A stretch of 39,913 bases of DNA from an uncultured Bacteroidales bacterium (lineage in GTDB: Bacteria > Bacteroidota > Bacteroidia > Bacteroidales > UBA4417), in the NCBI GenBank assembly GCA_903864265.1, contig CAIPFN010000359.1, positions 1-39,913 of the forward strand, given 5' to 3'. The stretch's first letter is position 1. Each line of letters opens with the position of its first letter. The notes under the pieces are model-generated. The model worked only from the letters and a program-made list of their open reading frames with translations, made no database searches and was not told the origin of the DNA. A program made the translations under genes and the position numbers. Below, piece after piece: positions 38,321-39,913 of the stretch.

Positions 38321-39820
38321 ATGTATAATAATGAGCAGGTCACATTCAACATGGCCACCATGCCTGCACGCGTCGAAGCTTTGCAGGATACTGTTTTAAC
38401 GATCCTTCCCCAGTGTGATCTGCTCAATATTTACCTCAATAACTTCGATGAAGTGCCGGCCTTCCTGGTGCATCCGAAAATAAAAACCTTCCTGGGGAAA
38501 AAACACAAGGGAGATCTCGGAGATGTCGGGAAATTCTATAAAGTAGCGAACCAGAAAGGATACATCTTCACTGTTGACGACAAAATATTGTACCCTCCCG
38601 ATTATGTACGTAAGATGGTTCAGACCATTGAGCGCACCGGGAGAAAAGCCGCTGTTTCGAACCATGGCCATAACTTTCATACAAACAGGCCATCCAGCTC
38701 TTATTACTTTGATATCGCCAAAGCATTTCATTACCAGTCGGCCAGCGAACTGACGTTTGTGCATAATGTCGGGACCGGTGTACTGGCATTCCACAGCGAT
38801 ACGCTTATGCTGGATTTATCCTGGTTCCCGCATTCGAATATGACTGATATTTATTTCAGCCTGGAGTGCCAGAAGCGGAATATCCCGCTGGTCATCCACC
38901 CGCACGCGAAAGGATGGCTGAAGTTGGGAACCAAACACGACGAGAATTTCTCAATACACGCTTTTTGTAACAGGAAAGACGGGTTTCAGACGAAGGTAAT
39001 CAATGCTTTCTCCTGGAAGATTATAAGCTGCAAAGTAGAACCGTTATTCCCGGTCAGAATCGGATTCGAAGAAAGCCTGGAAGTACGGATAGGTGAACTG
39101 AACTGCAGCGTTTTTTCGCCTGAACTGGCCGTAATTGTGCCTGTTTTCAATAACCTGGAATTCACGCGCAAGCTTATCGAAGGTTTAAAGCAAAATACCT
39201 TTTCTCCTTATACACTTATAATCATTGATGATGCCTCCACGGATGGTACTATTGAGTATATAAGTAAGCTGAAAGCGACAGTTCCGCTTATTTACTACTA
39301 TAATGAAGTTAACAGGGGCGTTAATTATTCCTGGAACAAGGGAATCCGCATTGCCAGAAGCATAGGAGCCGAATATATGGCAATACTGAACAACGACCTG
39401 GAGTTAGCGCCCAAATGGGATCTTCCGCTTAAAAATAAGCTGGATGATGAAAACATAGGAATCGTGAGCCCTTATTCCACTTATGGCAACCAGTTACACA
39501 GGAGATTCCCCCTGGTGGGATCGGTAAACCCTTTGGGACTTGAAATTTTGGGTTGCTGTTTCATGTTCAGGAGCAGTTTGATCGATCGTATCGGTTATGT
39601 TCCTGAAGATTTACGGCATTATTATGGCGATAACTGGTTCCAGGATATCACAAAAGAGGCCGGCATGCAGGTCGTTTATGCGCCGGAAAGCCGGGTGCAT
39701 CATTATTACCAGCAAACAACTAGCAAAACGCGGCAGAATGAAATTGTAACCCACGATAAAAAGGCTTATGAAACCATACTTATGGATGGTATGGAACAGC
39801 ATATACACTTCAAAGCATGA
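38321..39820 (+). CDS. Tandem-domain glycosyltransferase in the virion operon
   Basis: This 499-residue protein has two GT-A-like domains. The N-terminal one (about 5-205) begins TFNMATMPARVEALQDTVLTILPQCD and has a DD in YIFTVDDKILYPPDY. The C-terminal one (about 260-470) is a clear family 2 glycosyltransferase: LAVIVPVFNNLEFTRKLIEGLKQNT, IIIDDASTDGTIEYI, YMAILNNDLELAPKWDLP. A predicted sugar-nucleotide site and acidic metal-binding residues are present. The target may be a virion protein, phage DNA or host surface. It overlaps terS by an ATGA across the circular join. The two-domain layout with terminase coupling is unusual for a phage enzyme. Confidence 0.8.
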   Translation: MYNNEQVTFNMATMPARVEALQDTVLTILPQCDLLNIYLNNFDEVPAFLVHPKIKTFLGKKHKGDLGDVGKFYKVANQKGYIFTVDDKILYPPDYVRKMVQTIERTGRKAAVSNHGHNFHTNRPSSSYYFDIAKAFHYQSASELTFVHNVGTGVLAFHSDTLMLDLSWFPHSNMTDIYFSLECQKRNIPLVIHPHAKGWLKLGTKHDENFSIHAFCNRKDGFQTKVINAFSWKIISCKVEPLFPVRIGFEESLEVRIGELNCSVFSPELAVIVPVFNNLEFTRKLIEGLKQNTFSPYTLIIIDDASTDGTIEYISKLKATVPLIYYYNEVNRGVNYSWNKGIRIARSIGAEYMAILNNDLELAPKWDLPLKNKLDDENIGIVSPYSTYGNQLHRRFPLVGSVNPLGLEILGCCFMFRSSLIDRIGYVPEDLRHYYGDNWFQDITKEAGMQVVYAPESRVHHYYQQTTSKTRQNEIVTHDKKAYETILMDGMEQHIHFKA

Positions 39821-39913
39821 GCCGGAAGACCAATCTGGATAAATTCGAGGCCGTAATGTTCGACGACCGCAAAGATCTTAACCATCTTACGCCTGTAGAA
39901 CAGGATCAGGTAA
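39773..39913. repeat. Terminal direct repeat, right copy
   Basis: Identical to bases 1-141. It contains the glycosyltransferase end and a second copy of the start of terS (ATG at 39817), which should not be counted as a separate gene. Confidence 0.93.

Noticed and set aside
1-39913. CRISPR array, tRNA genes, reverse transcriptase/diversity-generating element, or insertion sequence
   Set aside because: No spaced direct repeats of CRISPR type, no cloverleaf candidates, no RT or transposase motifs seen on reading both strands by eye.

Overview
The window is a complete, circularly closed genome of a temperate siphovirus-like phage. Bases 1-141 recur exactly at 39773-39913, so the unique genome is 39,772 bp, and the glycosyltransferase gene and terS overlap (ATGA) across the join. 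The host is probably a member of Bacteroidota. Evidence: early promoters resemble the Bacteroidota -33/-7 type, few genes have a strong Shine-Dalgarno, secreted proteins carry signal peptides of the ...AQ/...GQ kind, and several proteins (portal, DUF6712-like, HxxR-variant integrase, tail hub) look like Bacteroidota prophage families. GC is moderate, with clearly AT-rich islands in the tape measure, receptor-binding and secreted-protein genes that suggest mosaic exchange. Layout: 45-2253 packaging (TerS, TerL); 2537-3409 two secreted accessory proteins; 3520-7223 portal and connector/neck genes; 7265-8463 an accessory island with a T4 Imm-like superinfection-immunity protein, a structured RNA leader, a P22-Ant-type antirepressor and a small partner; 8627-20512 tail (tail completion, tape measure, distal tail, fibres, receptor-binding candidate, a secreted cadherin-like protein, a zinc-finger/sigma-factor-like protein, large tail hub); 20568-22082 lysis (holin, amidase, membrane-anchored third protein); 22144-24858 lysogeny (integrase and putative attP, XRE repressor, divergent Cro-like and LuxR-type regulators); 24889-33020 early genes (small unknowns, HNH protein, SEC-C protein, primase-helicase, ASCH-like protein, Tad2 anti-Thoeris protein); 33021-33618 a non-coding block with hairpins and a dense palindrome cluster that could be an origin; 33619-39820 protease/scaffold, major capsid, tail tube, a helical protein and a tandem glycosyltransferase, which runs into terS on the circle. 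The main discovery candidate is a late-gene regulon. Seven intergenic copies of GTCCTTTA are followed by a TATCATTG-like box, six of them at exactly 19 bp spacing. Each stands before a late transcription unit and none occurs in the early/lysogeny region; three are fused to rho-independent terminators. One of these units encodes an unusual protein joining a Ros/MucR-type C2H2 zinc finger to sigma-70 region 2- and region 4-like segments, which I propose as the cognate late sigma factor. Other notable items are Tad2, Imm, the structured antirepressor leader, and an 18-bp repeat shared by the integrase and early-operon leaders. All assignments come from reading the sequence; no database search was run.
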